64,000 nucleotides of DNA from Abyssisolibacter fermentans. GTDB taxonomy: Bacteria; Bacillota; Clostridia; Tissierellales; MCWD3. This document shows positions 56,119 through 64,000 of this stretch, piece after piece. Numbering within the stretch: position 1 is the first letter of the stretch; each line of letters begins with the position of its first letter. The translations under genes and the position numbers were made by a program. The DNA lies in assembly GCF_001559865.1 (NCBI RefSeq), contig NZ_LOHE01000101.1:1-64000 (forward strand). Reading direction: 5' to 3'. Below the pieces are notes generated by a model, which did not search any database, was not told the DNA's origin, and saw nothing but the letters and a program-made list of their open reading frames with translations.

Positions 56119-56598
56119 ATGAAGATAACAATAATAGCAGTAGGAAAGATAAAAGAAAAATATTTAACTCAAGGAATAAAAGAATACTCAAAGAGATTGT
56201 CTAAATATTGTAAACTAGAAATCATTGAAGTAAACGACGAAAAAGCTCCAGAGAATCTAAGCTTAACTGATATGGAGATTATAAAAAATAAAGAAGGAGA
56301 AAAAATACTAAAAAGATTAAATATTGATTCTTACATAATACCACTTTGCATAGAAGGAAAACAGCTTTCATCAGTTGAGTTTTCTAAGCAGGTGGACAAG
56401 GTTTTATTACAAGGAAACAGCCACATAACATTTATAATAGGAGGTTCACTAGGATTATCAAAACAAATAACAGACATTAGCAACCTAAAACTATCTTTTT
56501 CAAAAATGACCTTTCCTCATCAGTTGATGAGGCTAATTTTGCTTGAACAGATTTATAGAGGATTTAGAATTAGGTTGGGTGAACCGTACCATAAATAA
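56119..56598 (+). CDS. rlmH: 23S rRNA (pseudouridine-1915-N3)-methyltransferase RlmH
   Basis: A 159-residue SPOUT methyltransferase: [16 protein letters not shown], a [13 protein letters not shown]-binding knot, [21 protein letters not shown], and the C-terminal GEPYHK. It methylates pseudouridine 1915 of 23S rRNA. The last codons form the site where SCC elements enter in staphylococci (orfX). A near copy of this end occurs 4455 bases downstream, marking a possible island. Confidence 0.97.
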   Translation: MKITIIAVGKIKEKYLTQGIKEYSKRLSKYCKLEIIEVNDEKAPENLSLTDMEIIKNKEGEKILKRLNIDSYIIPLCIEGKQLSSVEFSKQVDKVLLQGNSHITFIIGGSLGLSKQITDISNLKLSFSKMTFPHQLMRLILLEQIYRGFRIRLGEPYHK

Positions 56599-56608
56599 GT
56601 GCGGTATT
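56578..56608 (+). other. Left attachment-like site (rlmH 3' end)
   Basis: The core ACCGTACCATAAATAA with GTGCGG after it. It encodes the conserved EPYHK-stop of RlmH. It matches the right site with two differences in the first 21 bases. Confidence 0.6.
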
Positions 56609-56643
56609 AAATTTTGAACATATTTTCTATGAAGAGATATAAT

Positions 56644-56676
56644 AATTCTCCATCTCATTAATCATGAGATGGAGAA
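56644..56676. terminator. Strong hairpin after rlmH
   Basis: ATTCTCCATCTCAT pairs exactly with ATGAGATGGAGAAT across five bases, a 14-bp stem. It lies inside the left part of the island and may terminate rlmH and the convergent DGQHR gene. Confidence 0.6.
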
Positions 56677-56769
56677 TTTAGTAATTTTCACACAGTTTTT
56701 GTTATATTATAAGGAAATCGATATATAATTATAGATTGTATTACGATAGAGTTTAGTAAAATGTATTTT

Positions 56770-59073
56770 CTAACTATTTTTACAGTAGTCAAGGGGGACT
56801 TCTTGTACGAACTTATTATAAATCTCACAAAGAAGTTGATAATCATCTTTCCTTACACTAAAGTTTGACTTAACTGCATTACGTTGTAACTTAGAAAGTA
56901 AAGTTAGCCATTCAGTTTTAGATTTCTTCCCACCACTTATTTTCTGTTGAGAGTCTAAAGTAAAAAGCCCTTCAAATAAATTTGACCAATTTCTTCCGTA
57001 TAGAACTATTAGTCGTAAATCCGATAAAGTAATAGAATCCCAAAAGTCAGATTTTTTACCTGTCTCATATTCATATTCACTTAAAGCTTTATTTACTCTA
57101 GTATAGACCGGTTTTGGTATCGCATTAGTCCAGTTATCCTTATATTTATTTTGAATAGCATTTTTTAATATTTGTTTAACTGAGTTTGATATTTCTCTTA
57201 TCATCATTATGGATTCATTATTATATTCTTTACTATGATCTTCCCAATACTTCTTTAAACCTTCTGGTTCAAATTCATTACGCTCATAATTAATTGCTTT
57301 TTCTAAACAACGACAAGAGTATATTGGTCCATTACCTCCATATGTTTTTCTAATATTATCACGTTGCTCATCATCAATATTTTCATAAAATCTAATGATG
57401 GGATCAAGATAATACTGTGCTCTATCAGCCATAACTTCAGGCTTATCTTTAAGTGGGTTTATCTCATTTATTTTTATTAAATGCTCTGTAATACTATTAA
57501 TAGTCCGAATGACCCCACCAATACCATTATTAGTTACTAAAATTCCCTGTTCATCCTTACCAAGGTGCCATTCTTTATTTAAATTTTCTTTGATATATGA
57601 CAAACATATTTGCAGATAAGAGTACAAAAGATCAAATGTGATATTATTATCATCTAGATCAAAATTACCTCTCTTTTCCAATTTGTTGCTTGTACTATAT
57701 TTTGAAAGAAAAGAACCAGTATTAATAGCTTGTCGAATACATTCAATAGTAACACATTTTAAAGAAGTTGATTGCTCCTCACCAATAATGATTCTTCTAT
57801 AGAGTGGAGATGTACAATCTTCACCAAGCTTTTGAGCTATACGGAGTCTAAGAGCATTACGTCGTTCATCATATTTACTAGAGTTCCATTGCATATCAGC
57901 ATTTAAAGTATTTCTTAAGTTTTTTGAGACAGCCTTCTGGTTCTCATTTATCTCCATAAATAATTTTATTTGCTCTTCTTTTTCAAGATTTTCAAAAGCT
58001 ACAACTGGAATACTGTTAGTTTTAGCATATTTTGAGTCTGAATATCCATACAATCGATGCTGCCCATCTATTATGTATGCAGATTTATATTGTTGTGGTA
58101 AGTGTAATGTACCTAATGTTGCAATAGAATCTACATCTTGTTTATTAGCCCTATCAAACGACAGTGGACGTTTTGATATAAGATTTATAACAATAGAGTT
58201 AGGAAAATAACCCTTATCTTCATTAATAAATTTTCGTACAGATTTTAATCTACTTTTTTTTATAATCCGTTGGTATGTTGGCATCATGTCATTATTGGCA
58301 TCATTTCTATGCAGGACATATCCTATCTTTAATAGCTTTTCAGGCTCTATAGAAAATGAATAATATGTATGTTTCCCCATTTTACCACGAATAGCTGGTA
58401 TTTTGTTATTCATATTTCTGATTTTTTGATTTGCGAATAGATTGCCTAATAACTGATATTTTGCAGAAGACCCAAGGTGCTTAACTAGCTCGCAGTAATA
58501 ATTGACTTTTGAGTTATCCCAAAAATCAATATTCCAATTATTTAATTTTTCAAGGTCGGCCTTACTCATGTTGTAGTTGTGGGTGGCCCAAATAAATTTC
58601 ACTTTTCTTCTGGGAAACTTTTGAAGTATTTCTTTTCGTAATCCCTCTGTTTGGCCATAGAAAGCTTCAATATTTTTTTTAAAAACTCCGTCCTTAATAG
58701 AAGATGTAGCCTTGCACTCAACAACGAGTACACTTTCATCATCTGCTGCAAAAACGTCAATTTGCTGGGTTATATTTTCATTTGTATGGTCATATGACAT
58801 ATGGAAGTTGCGATCTGAATTCATATGTTCAAAGCCCATATTAAATAGCATTATCCATATTTTGTCCTCGAATAATTCATCAACTTTTTTGTCTTTTTTA
58901 ACTCCGATAAATTTATCATTTTTATACTTTTTATATTCAACCCAGCCTTCTTCTATTAGTACTGGGAGGGCTATGCTTCTTTCTTTATGCACAATAAATT
59001 CTTTAGCTCTTTTACGTTTTACTTGTGTGAGTTCTTTGCAAGAAACAACTTTTTCCCACTTAGTATTACTCAT
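56770..59073 (-). CDS. DGQHR-domain (DndB-like) protein with N-terminal nuclease-like domain
   Basis: A 767-residue protein. Residues about 65-170 look like a PD-(D/E)xK nuclease: IDVFAADD (Asp 106) and VVECKAT (Glu 119, Lys 121). The centre holds a ParB/Srx-like DGQHR domain (SAYIIDGQHRLYGY, 336-340) with FMEINENQKAVSKN (372-385), as in DndB and related proteins. The C-terminal third is helical and unassigned. It starts four bases after the dam-like gene, with AAAGGAG inside that gene's end, so the two are co-translated. A restriction or defence role is inferred from the fusion and the methylase partner. Confidence 0.78.
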   Translation of the reverse strand: MSNTKWEKVVSCKELTQVKRKRAKEFIVHKERSIALPVLIEEGWVEYKKYKNDKFIGVKKDKKVDELFEDKIWIMLFNMGFEHMNSDRNFHMSYDHTNENITQQIDVFAADDESVLVVECKATSSIKDGVFKKNIEAFYGQTEGLRKEILQKFPRRKVKFIWATHNYNMSKADLEKLNNWNIDFWDNSKVNYYCELVKHLGSSAKYQLLGNLFANQKIRNMNNKIPAIRGKMGKHTYYSFSIEPEKLLKIGYVLHRNDANNDMMPTYQRIIKKSRLKSVRKFINEDKGYFPNSIVINLISKRPLSFDRANKQDVDSIATLGTLHLPQQYKSAYIIDGQHRLYGYSDSKYAKTNSIPVVAFENLEKEEQIKLFMEINENQKAVSKNLRNTLNADMQWNSSKYDERRNALRLRIAQKLGEDCTSPLYRRIIIGEEQSTSLKCVTIECIRQAINTGSFLSKYSTSNKLEKRGNFDLDDNNITFDLLYSYLQICLSYIKENLNKEWHLGKDEQGILVTNNGIGGVIRTINSITEHLIKINEINPLKDKPEVMADRAQYYLDPIIRFYENIDDEQRDNIRKTYGGNGPIYSCRCLEKAINYERNEFEPEGLKKYWEDHSKEYNNESIMMIREISNSVKQILKNAIQNKYKDNWTNAIPKPVYTRVNKALSEYEYETGKKSDFWDSITLSDLRLIVLYGRNWSNLFEGLFTLDSQQKISGGKKSKTEWLTLLSKLQRNAVKSNFSVRKDDYQLLCEIYNKFVQEVPLDYCKNS

Positions 59074-59077
59074 TTTC

Positions 59078-59896
59078 CTAAACTCCTTTCGGTATATTTG
59101 TAAAGATATATTCAGATATAAGAGATCTCTTTGCCTTTTTCCCTCCTATTAGACTATGTCTATCTAGAGGTGTCAAACTATCTCCTTCTTTAGTAAAAAT
59201 TTCTTTAATGGCATTATGTGCGGCATTTGTAAGTATGTAATATGCACCTTTAGACTTTATGTAGTCTATATATTTACTAAGTCTCTTTTGATCATCAAGT
59301 GAAAATAGATTTTGGTTATACTCAATGAAACCATTATTATTGTGTGAAACAGTATAAGGAGGATCAAGGAAAATTAAATCTCCTTCTCTAATGCGATATT
59401 TTTTTTTAGAAAAATCTTCACAATGAATTCGTACTTTTTGCAATTTCTGGCTTGCGATACGTAAACGGTCGTAGTTGTAATTTAGATTTTGCCTATGACC
59501 ATAAGGAACATTGTATTTACCCTTCTTATTTACACGATATAGACCGTTATAAGAAGTCTGATTTAAGTATATAAATCTAGCAGCTCTTTCGATCATATTA
59601 TCAGGTTCTAATGCTCGGATTCTATAATATTCACTTTCGGTATTGGTATAATGTTTTAGTTCTTTTATAATCAAGTTAGGATGATCTCTAATAGATATAT
59701 AAGAATCTATTAACTCTGGATTTATATCTGACAGATATACATTTTTTTTTTGCTGTAGTGAAAAAAAGATTGCACCACCACCAATAAATGGTTCATAGTA
59801 ATTTCGGTACTCTAAATTTAAAATTATACTTTTAACATGAGGTATTAGCCATGATTTCCCTCCTGCCCATCGTATAAAAGGTTTTGTGTTTGACAT
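59078..59896 (-). CDS. DNA adenine methylase (Dam/D12 class)
   Basis: A 272-residue N6-adenine methyltransferase of the Dam/MjaIII (D12) family. The SAM-binding motif FIRWAGGKSWLIPH and YYEPFIGGGAIFF are near the N-terminus; the catalytic motif is FLDPPYTVS (178-181 DPPY). The specificity, GATC or other, cannot be read from the sequence. It leads the two-gene minus-strand operon. Both proteins of the pair start MSNTK, although the codons differ. Confidence 0.93.
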   Translation of the reverse strand: MSNTKPFIRWAGGKSWLIPHVKSIILNLEYRNYYEPFIGGGAIFFSLQQKKNVYLSDINPELIDSYISIRDHPNLIIKELKHYTNTESEYYRIRALEPDNMIERAARFIYLNQTSYNGLYRVNKKGKYNVPYGHRQNLNYNYDRLRIASQKLQKVRIHCEDFSKKKYRIREGDLIFLDPPYTVSHNNNGFIEYNQNLFSLDDQKRLSKYIDYIKSKGAYYILTNAAHNAIKEIFTKEGDSLTPLDRHSLIGGKKAKRSLISEYIFTNIPKGV

Positions 59897-60127
59897 TTTA
59901 ATGACTCCATTTCAATTATTAATTATAAGGTAGAGAGTAGAATATATGTATTAATAATACCAAGCTAAGACGTTATTAATGATAATAACTTATCTAACTT
60001 ATAATGCTACTTAAAGTATATTACGATATAGAACAACTAACAAGTGGGAAAATACAAATATATGAGAATAATGACCTTTTGCTTGAAATAAAACCGCCTT
60101 TGCACATAGTACGGTGAACCATATTGA

Positions 60128-60677
60128 ACTATCTTTAAATTTGAGTTTTCATCTGCCATTGGAGTATTTTCCATACTTGGATTTATGGCAAATAGCCAAG
60201 GAGTAAGTGTTGAAGCTATATCTTCATCTATAATTGATAAAACAGGATGGGAACGTAAAAAAGTAGTATCTGTTATGTCTTTAGTTGGAGTTTGTATAAG
60301 TACAGTATTTGCAACTAGAGCAGGACTTTATTTATTAGATATTATGGATAATTTCATTAATAATTATGGAATAGTAGTTGTAGGATTATTAGAGACTATT
60401 TTAGTAGGATGGATAATTAAAGCAAAAACAGTACGTAATCATACAAACGCAGTTTCTTACTATAAAATAGGGAAGTGGTGGGAGGTAATTATTAAGTATA
60501 TTACTCCAACTATTTTAATTTATATGTTAGGTAAGAGCTTTATTACAGAATTATGAATTGTCAAGTTTATTGGCATATGGATGGAGCATAATTCTACTAG
60601 GTATTATAGGTGCTATATTTATTAGTAAAAAATCGTGGAAACAAGATATTGAATGTGAAGAAGAGGAGGAAGTTTAA
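60128..60677 (+). pseudogene. Remnant of a sodium-dependent (NSS family) amino acid transporter
   Basis: The frame opens after a stop at 60125-60127 and encodes SAIGVFSILGFMANSQGVSV (NSS transmembrane segment 7), which runs directly into EAISSSIIDKTGWERKK (the end of segment 8). The N-terminal half and the stretch between these segments are missing. After ITEL-stop at 60554 the protein continues in the next frame from 60552 (YELSSLLAYGWSIILL, ending in SKKSWKQDIECEEEEEV), so there is also a frameshift. The decayed gene is followed directly by an intact MetS-like gene. Confidence 0.85.
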
Positions 60678-60679
60678 TA

Positions 60680-60787
60680 ATGACACAAAGTGCAAAGATA
60701 TTTTTTATTATAGGAGCAGTAGTGCTTTGGGGAGGGCTATTGTGTACTCTAGCAGTTGCAATTAAAAATGAGAAAGTTTCAAATTAA
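60680..60787 (+). CDS. MetS-family NSS transporter small subunit
   Basis: A 35-residue single-pass membrane protein: MTQSAKIFFIIGAVVLWGGL, then LCTLAVAIKNEKVSN. It matches the MetS family, small subunits encoded directly after NSS amino acid transporters such as MetP. AGGAGG lies about ten bases upstream, inside the end of the decayed transporter gene. The partner in this window is a pseudogene, so the protein may be orphaned or may serve a transporter encoded elsewhere. Confidence 0.8.
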   Translation: MTQSAKIFFIIGAVVLWGGLLCTLAVAIKNEKVSN

Positions 60788-61032
60788 TACTTAGGAAATA
60801 GAAGTAGAGAAAATTTGAAATTCCTGTAAATGTAGTAATATAGTAAAAATGGTGTTGATGCTTTTATGAATATAAGTATGATATGATAATTAAGATTGAG
60901 ATAGTTCTCATCAAAAAAATAAAAATGTACTATGAAAAGAAATGTCTTTATACCTTGTAGGGGGAATGAGGTATAACTATTTTAAGAATGGTTAATATAA
61001 AGAGATATAATAATAAAAAACCAGAGTGATAT

Positions 61033-61063
61033 GGTAAACCGTATCATAAATAACTGCGATTTT
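61033..61063 (+). other. Right attachment-like site (duplicated rlmH 3' end)
   Basis: GGTAAACCGTATCATAAATA, then ACTGCGATTTT. In frame it encodes G-K-P-Y-H-K-stop, like the rlmH terminus G-E-P-Y-H-K-stop, and uses TAT where rlmH uses TAC. Confidence 0.6.
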
Positions 61064-61105
61064 CTCATAGTATGATTTAACACATGATAATATATATAGA
61101 ATTAT

Positions 61106-61215
61106 CCCTGATTATTCATATAACTTTGAATAATATGCTGTATAGTTCTGAATTATAAGATTTCAGTGAATTCGAAGACATACCGAGTTGGTATGTCGAG
61201 AATTTAATGGATAAC
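61106..61215. repeat. Dispersed intergenic repeat, modules A and C (plus orientation)
   Basis: Module A is CCCTGATTATTCATATAAC, TTTGAATAATATGCTGTA, TTCTGAATTATAAGA. Module C is GTGAATTCGAAGACATACC, GAGTT, GGTATGTC, GAGAATTTAAT; its GACATACC/GGTATGTC arms form a hairpin. The same A-C order occurs on the opposite strand at 51790-51985. The rest of 60788-61381 is A+T-rich, with a small ATACCT/AGGTAT hairpin at 60950-60976. Confidence 0.7.
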
Positions 61216-61381
61216 TTTTATGTTATAGCTCATAAGTTTTGGACGAGGGGAACTATATTGGTAGTTTTTACAACTGACATATGGGGGAAACTTAATTACA
61301 TCATAGAATATAAACATTGAATTTATGCATAGTGTAGAGTTTTGCAATTAACTAATTAAATATAATAAAGGAGAAGTATAC

Positions 61382-62191
61382 ATGGGTAAATTTGTTCATA
61401 TTGTTTTTGGGGATTCCGCCGCAGGAATATTAAAATACTATTTTGAAAATATTCAAAATGAATTTATGGGTGAGATAATAAGTTTTAGAGATATTCATTC
61501 AGTTGGACCAATATATGAAATTGATACTGAAACAGGACTTAGAAAAAGAATAGAATGGTTAAAAAATATGGTAAAAGTGGTTTCGGCAGATGATTATTTT
61601 GAATATATTGAGAAAGAATTTATTGCTACATATGAAAATATAAAAAATATCGATATAGATTCAAAAATTGTTATATGGCATGAGAAAAATACTGATAGTC
61701 AAGTAGGTTTTAGATATCTAAATAAATTATTAAAAAATAAAGAATTATATGAGGTGAATGTTTCTGAATCATATATAAAGGATTATAATAACAATAGATA
61801 TAAACCAAGATCTCTTGCTGAATGTGCGCCTGAAGAAATAAATCGTTTTATTTTGACAATGAAAAAATTAGAAAAAGAAAAATGTAATTGTTTAATAAAT
61901 GATTGGGAGGTCCTTAGAACATCTAAAGAAAATTTGAGAATTTTAAAGGATAACAAAATAATTGGAGTAGATGAAAATTATTATGATCATGATATCTTAT
62001 CGAATTGTACTTTTAATTTTAGAAAAGCGGCAAGAATTATTGGAAAAACAATGGGAGAATCAGATCAGCTTGTTAGTGATACTTACCTTGATTATAGGGT
62101 TAGAAAGTTAATTAAAAGTGGAAAAGTTGAATATAGAGGGAAATTAGAAACTTACAGAGACTTTGAAATAAAAGTGCTTGGGCTTAATTGA
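61382..62191 (+). CDS. DUF1835/DUF3658 domain protein
   Basis: A 269-residue protein. The N-terminal DUF1835 domain begins VHIVFGDSAAGILKYYF and contains SFRDIHSVGPI; the C-terminal DUF3658-like part contains SDTYLDYRVRKLIKSGKVEY. Members are found widely in Firmicutes without a known function. AAAGGAG precedes the ATG. It lies just outside the right end of the rlmH island. Confidence 0.85.
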   Translation: MGKFVHIVFGDSAAGILKYYFENIQNEFMGEIISFRDIHSVGPIYEIDTETGLRKRIEWLKNMVKVVSADDYFEYIEKEFIATYENIKNIDIDSKIVIWHEKNTDSQVGFRYLNKLLKNKELYEVNVSESYIKDYNNNRYKPRSLAECAPEEINRFILTMKKLEKEKCNCLINDWEVLRTSKENLRILKDNKIIGVDENYYDHDILSNCTFNFRKAARIIGKTMGESDQLVSDTYLDYRVRKLIKSGKVEYRGKLETYRDFEIKVLGLN

Positions 62192-62378
62192 GATTTTCAC
62201 AGAACTATGAAATAGACAAAAATGTTTTTATCATTATATGTTAAAGGAGTAAGAAAATGATTTAGTGGTTGATACAATATATATAACTAAGTATAATACA
62301 AAGAATTATCTAATAAATTAATATTGGTTTGGAGAATTAACCTTATAGTAAATTAGCTATTAGATTTTAAAATATATA

Positions 62379-62407
62379 TTGACAGAATATAAATATGAGT
62401 GTATAAT
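62379..62407 (+). promoter_or_regulatory. Consensus promoter of the T-box/brnQ transcript
   Basis: TTGACA (62379-62384) and TATAAT (62402-62407) are both perfect, with a 17-base spacer. Confidence 0.85.
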
Positions 62408-62415
62408 GCAATACA

Positions 62416-62711
62416 AATGCTAATTAAAATAAATTCTAAGAAGAGAAAAAGTAAGTAATAGCTTGTTCTACAGAGAGTTGGTATTTTGCTGCAAGCCAAT
62501 GTCCAAGTTATAACTGAAAATCGTCTCTGAGAAGTGAGGCTGAAATTAATATTAGTAAGCTTTGCCGGAGTCTTTCGCCGTTAAAAGAAAAGCGTATTGT
62601 TGGATACGTAACTAAGAGCTATAAAGGTTTATTTTATTGTAAATTTACTTTATAGAATTAGGGTGGTAACGCGGTTTAACCCGTCCCTTATTTTGAAGGG
62701 ACGGGTTTTTT
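62416..62711 (+). promoter_or_regulatory. T-box leader, probably tRNA-Ile responsive
   Basis: Stem I contains AAAAAGTAAGTAATAGC, the conserved AGAGAG (62472-62477) and the apical loop sequences. On its 3' side TGAAAATCGTCTCTGAG places ATC (62520-62522) as specifier, an isoleucine codon. The T-box AGGGTGGTAACGCGG is at 62660-62674, and the terminator AACCCGTCCCTT/AAGGGACGGGTT ends in T residues (62678-62711). Its TGGT can pair with the ACCA end of tRNA-Ile. It controls the downstream branched-chain amino acid transporter. Confidence 0.92.
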
Positions 62712-62971
62712 GTGTGCATTCAGAATGGGCATAATCTAAACGGAGAAAGTCTTGAACACAAAAGGTAATATATGTGTTCGATATGGAATGAGAGTTTATA
62801 TTTTTACCTAGGGAGAATCTCTTAATCTACTTGAAGATTTAAAAGTTAAAAAGAATTATAAAAAGAAATATTAACATAAATTTTGTTATTTTTCTTTAGG
62901 GGGCGAGTATATAGAAGTTGAGATTAATTAGCAAAAAAATTATTATTTAAATAATAAAGGAGATATATAGA

Positions 62972-64000
62972 ATGAAAAATTTATCAAAAAAAGATTTACT
63001 ACTTATAGGGTTAATGCTATTTTCATTATTTTTTGGAGCAGGAAATTTAATATTTCCTCCATTTTTAGGACAAGCCGCAGGTGTAAAAGTCTGGACAGCA
63101 ATACTTTCCTTTTTTATAACAGCAGTTGGGTTCCCAATTTTAGGAGTAGTTGCAGTTGCTAAGTCTGGTGGATTACAGAATTTAGCTAAAAGAGCCAATC
63201 CTGTGTTTGCAGGAATTTTTACAGTTTTAATATATTTATCAATAGGACCTTGTTTAGGGATTCCAAGAGCAGGAAGTTTACCTTTTGAAATGGTTGTAGC
63301 ACCATATTTACCACAGAGTATACCTACAACTTTAGCGTTGTTAATATTCACATTTGTATTTTTTATGGTAGCTTATTGGCTTTCATTGTCACCAACAAAG
63401 TTAGTAAACCGTATGGGTAAAGTATTAACACCTACTTTATTACTTTTGATTTTAGTTATGTTTATAGGTGCTTTGATTAAACCATTAGGTAATTATGGTG
63501 TAGCAACAGGAGAATATGTAAAATCTCCATTTGTTAAAGGATTTTTAGAAGGGTATTTAACAATGGATACAATAGCAGCTTTAAATTTTGGAATAGTTAT
63601 CGCATTATCAATAAAATCTAAAGGAATTAAGGATGAAAAAGTAGTAGTTTCAACAACAATAAAAGCAGGAATGATAGCGGGAACTTTAATGATAATTATT
63701 TACTCAATACTTGCTCATTTAGGAGCAACTAGTGGAGGAAGATTTGGTGGTACTCAAAATGGAGCACAAACATTAACAAATGTTACAACCTATATATTTG
63801 GAAAGCCGGGGGCTGTATTGCTAGCAGTTATATTTACTCTAGCTTGTTTAACAACCAGTGTTGGTCTTATAACTTCATGTAGTCAATATTTTTCAACATT
63901 GACTAATAAGCTATCGTATAAAAATTGGGCTAGAATATTATCACTTTCTAGTATGGTTCTTGCTAATATGGGCTTAACAAAAATACTTGCAATATCAGTA
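62972..64000 (+). CDS. brnQ: Branched-chain amino acid transport system II carrier protein, partial
   Basis: The first 343 residues of a BrnQ-family permease; the gene runs off the window. It starts MKNLSKKDLLLIGLMLFSLF, then FGAGNLIFPPFLGQAAG, the BrnQ hallmark, and has about nine membrane segments in the part seen. It imports leucine, isoleucine and valine with sodium or protons. The upstream T-box links its expression to uncharged tRNA, consistent with an Ile specifier. AAAGGAGA precedes the ATG. The 62712-62971 gap holds only a small GAACACA/TGTGTTC hairpin. Confidence 0.95.
   Translation, partial: MKNLSKKDLLLIGLMLFSLFFGAGNLIFPPFLGQAAGVKVWTAILSFFITAVGFPILGVVAVAKSGGLQNLAKRANPVFAGIFTVLIYLSIGPCLGIPRAGSLPFEMVVAPYLPQSIPTTLALLIFTFVFFMVAYWLSLSPTKLVNRMGKVLTPTLLLLILVMFIGALIKPLGNYGVATGEYVKSPFVKGFLEGYLTMDTIAALNFGIVIALSIKSKGIKDEKVVVSTTIKAGMIAGTLMIIIYSILAHLGATSGGRFGGTQNGAQTLTNVTTYIFGKPGAVLLAVIFTLACLTTSVGLITSCSQYFSTLTNKLSYKNWARILSLSSMVLANMGLTKILAISV

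Larger units (their letters stand above)
56578..61053. mobile_element. SCC-like island at the 3' end of rlmH (no recombinase found)
   Basis: The left end is the rlmH terminus GGTGAACCGTACCATAAATAA (56578-56598 shown in part: 19 of 21 bases match). The right end is the matching sequence at 61033-61053, encoding GKPYHK-stop. The match extends weakly for ten more bases (26 of 31 overall). In between are the methylase/DGQHR operon, a symporter remnant and a MetS-like gene. No ccr-type or other recombinase is present, so it would be a remnant or a trans-mobilised element. Confidence 0.6.

Noticed and set aside
60104-60120. A third rlmH-end-like site, GGTGAACCATATTGAAC
   Set aside because: Only the first eight bases and a few more match, and it does not encode the PYHK-stop end. 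It may be chance, so it was not counted as an attachment site.
56599-61032. Site-specific recombinase genes for the rlmH island
   Set aside because: I read both strands between the two sites and found no serine or tyrosine recombinase or transposase, intact or decayed.

Overview
The window is A+T-rich chromosomal DNA from an anaerobic, low-GC Firmicute of the Clostridia/Tissierellia type. This is inferred from strong AAGGAGG ribosome-binding sites, frequent TTG/GTG starts, an [FeFe]-hydrogenase operon, a flavodiiron protein, YedF/DUF3343 selenium-type proteins, a T-box leader and the WalRK system. The backbone gene order (rpsF-ssb-rpsR, yybS-gdpP-rplI-dnaB, purA, walR-walK-yycH-yycI-walJ, rlmH) matches the stretch that lies close to the replication origin in Bacillus subtilis. 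The species cannot be named from the sequence alone.

Layout. 245-6959: a sigma-54 activator with an [FeFe]-hydrogenase-like sensor domain, a consensus -24/-12 promoter, and a four-gene electron-bifurcating type hydrogenase operon. 7176-10479: a flotillin/NfeD pair divergent from an XRE regulator, with palindromes between them. 10654-13290: nagR-nagA-nagB. 13435-19718: rhodanese, YkvI-like transporter, beta-propeller/CvpA pair, and a DUF2089/DUF4097/SHOCT-like operon. 20233-23794: YedF, DUF3343, MscS, DUF951 and an aminotransferase. 23994-32001: ribosomal protein, replication and c-di-AMP genes, then a flavodiiron protein. 32002-34507: a DnaA-box cluster, purA, a structured RNA candidate and tRNA-Lys/Glu/Val. 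34609-36730: DnaC-like loader and DnaD-like protein. 37077-46296: cell-wall and secreted functions (two M23 peptidases, subtilase, PepD, glycosyltransferase plus sortase, a duplicated-domain secreted protein). 46714-56598: the wal operon with an extra secreted acidic protein, murA, walJ, a CxxH/CxxC protein and rlmH.

56578-61053 looks like a small island inserted at the 3' end of rlmH, the site used by staphylococcal SCC elements. A near copy of the last seven rlmH codons recurs at 61033. The island holds a Dam-type methyltransferase, a DGQHR-domain protein with a nuclease-like N-terminus, and a decayed sodium symporter next to an intact MetS-like small subunit; no recombinase gene is present. 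The window ends with a DUF1835 protein and a T-box-controlled brnQ that runs off the edge.

A modular family of intergenic repeats (three modules, up to about 150 bp) recurs in at least ten intergenic gaps on both strands. The best candidates for under-described biology are the hydrogenase-sensor/sigma-54 circuit, the rlmH island with its methylase/DGQHR pair, the repeat family, and the structured RNA after purA.
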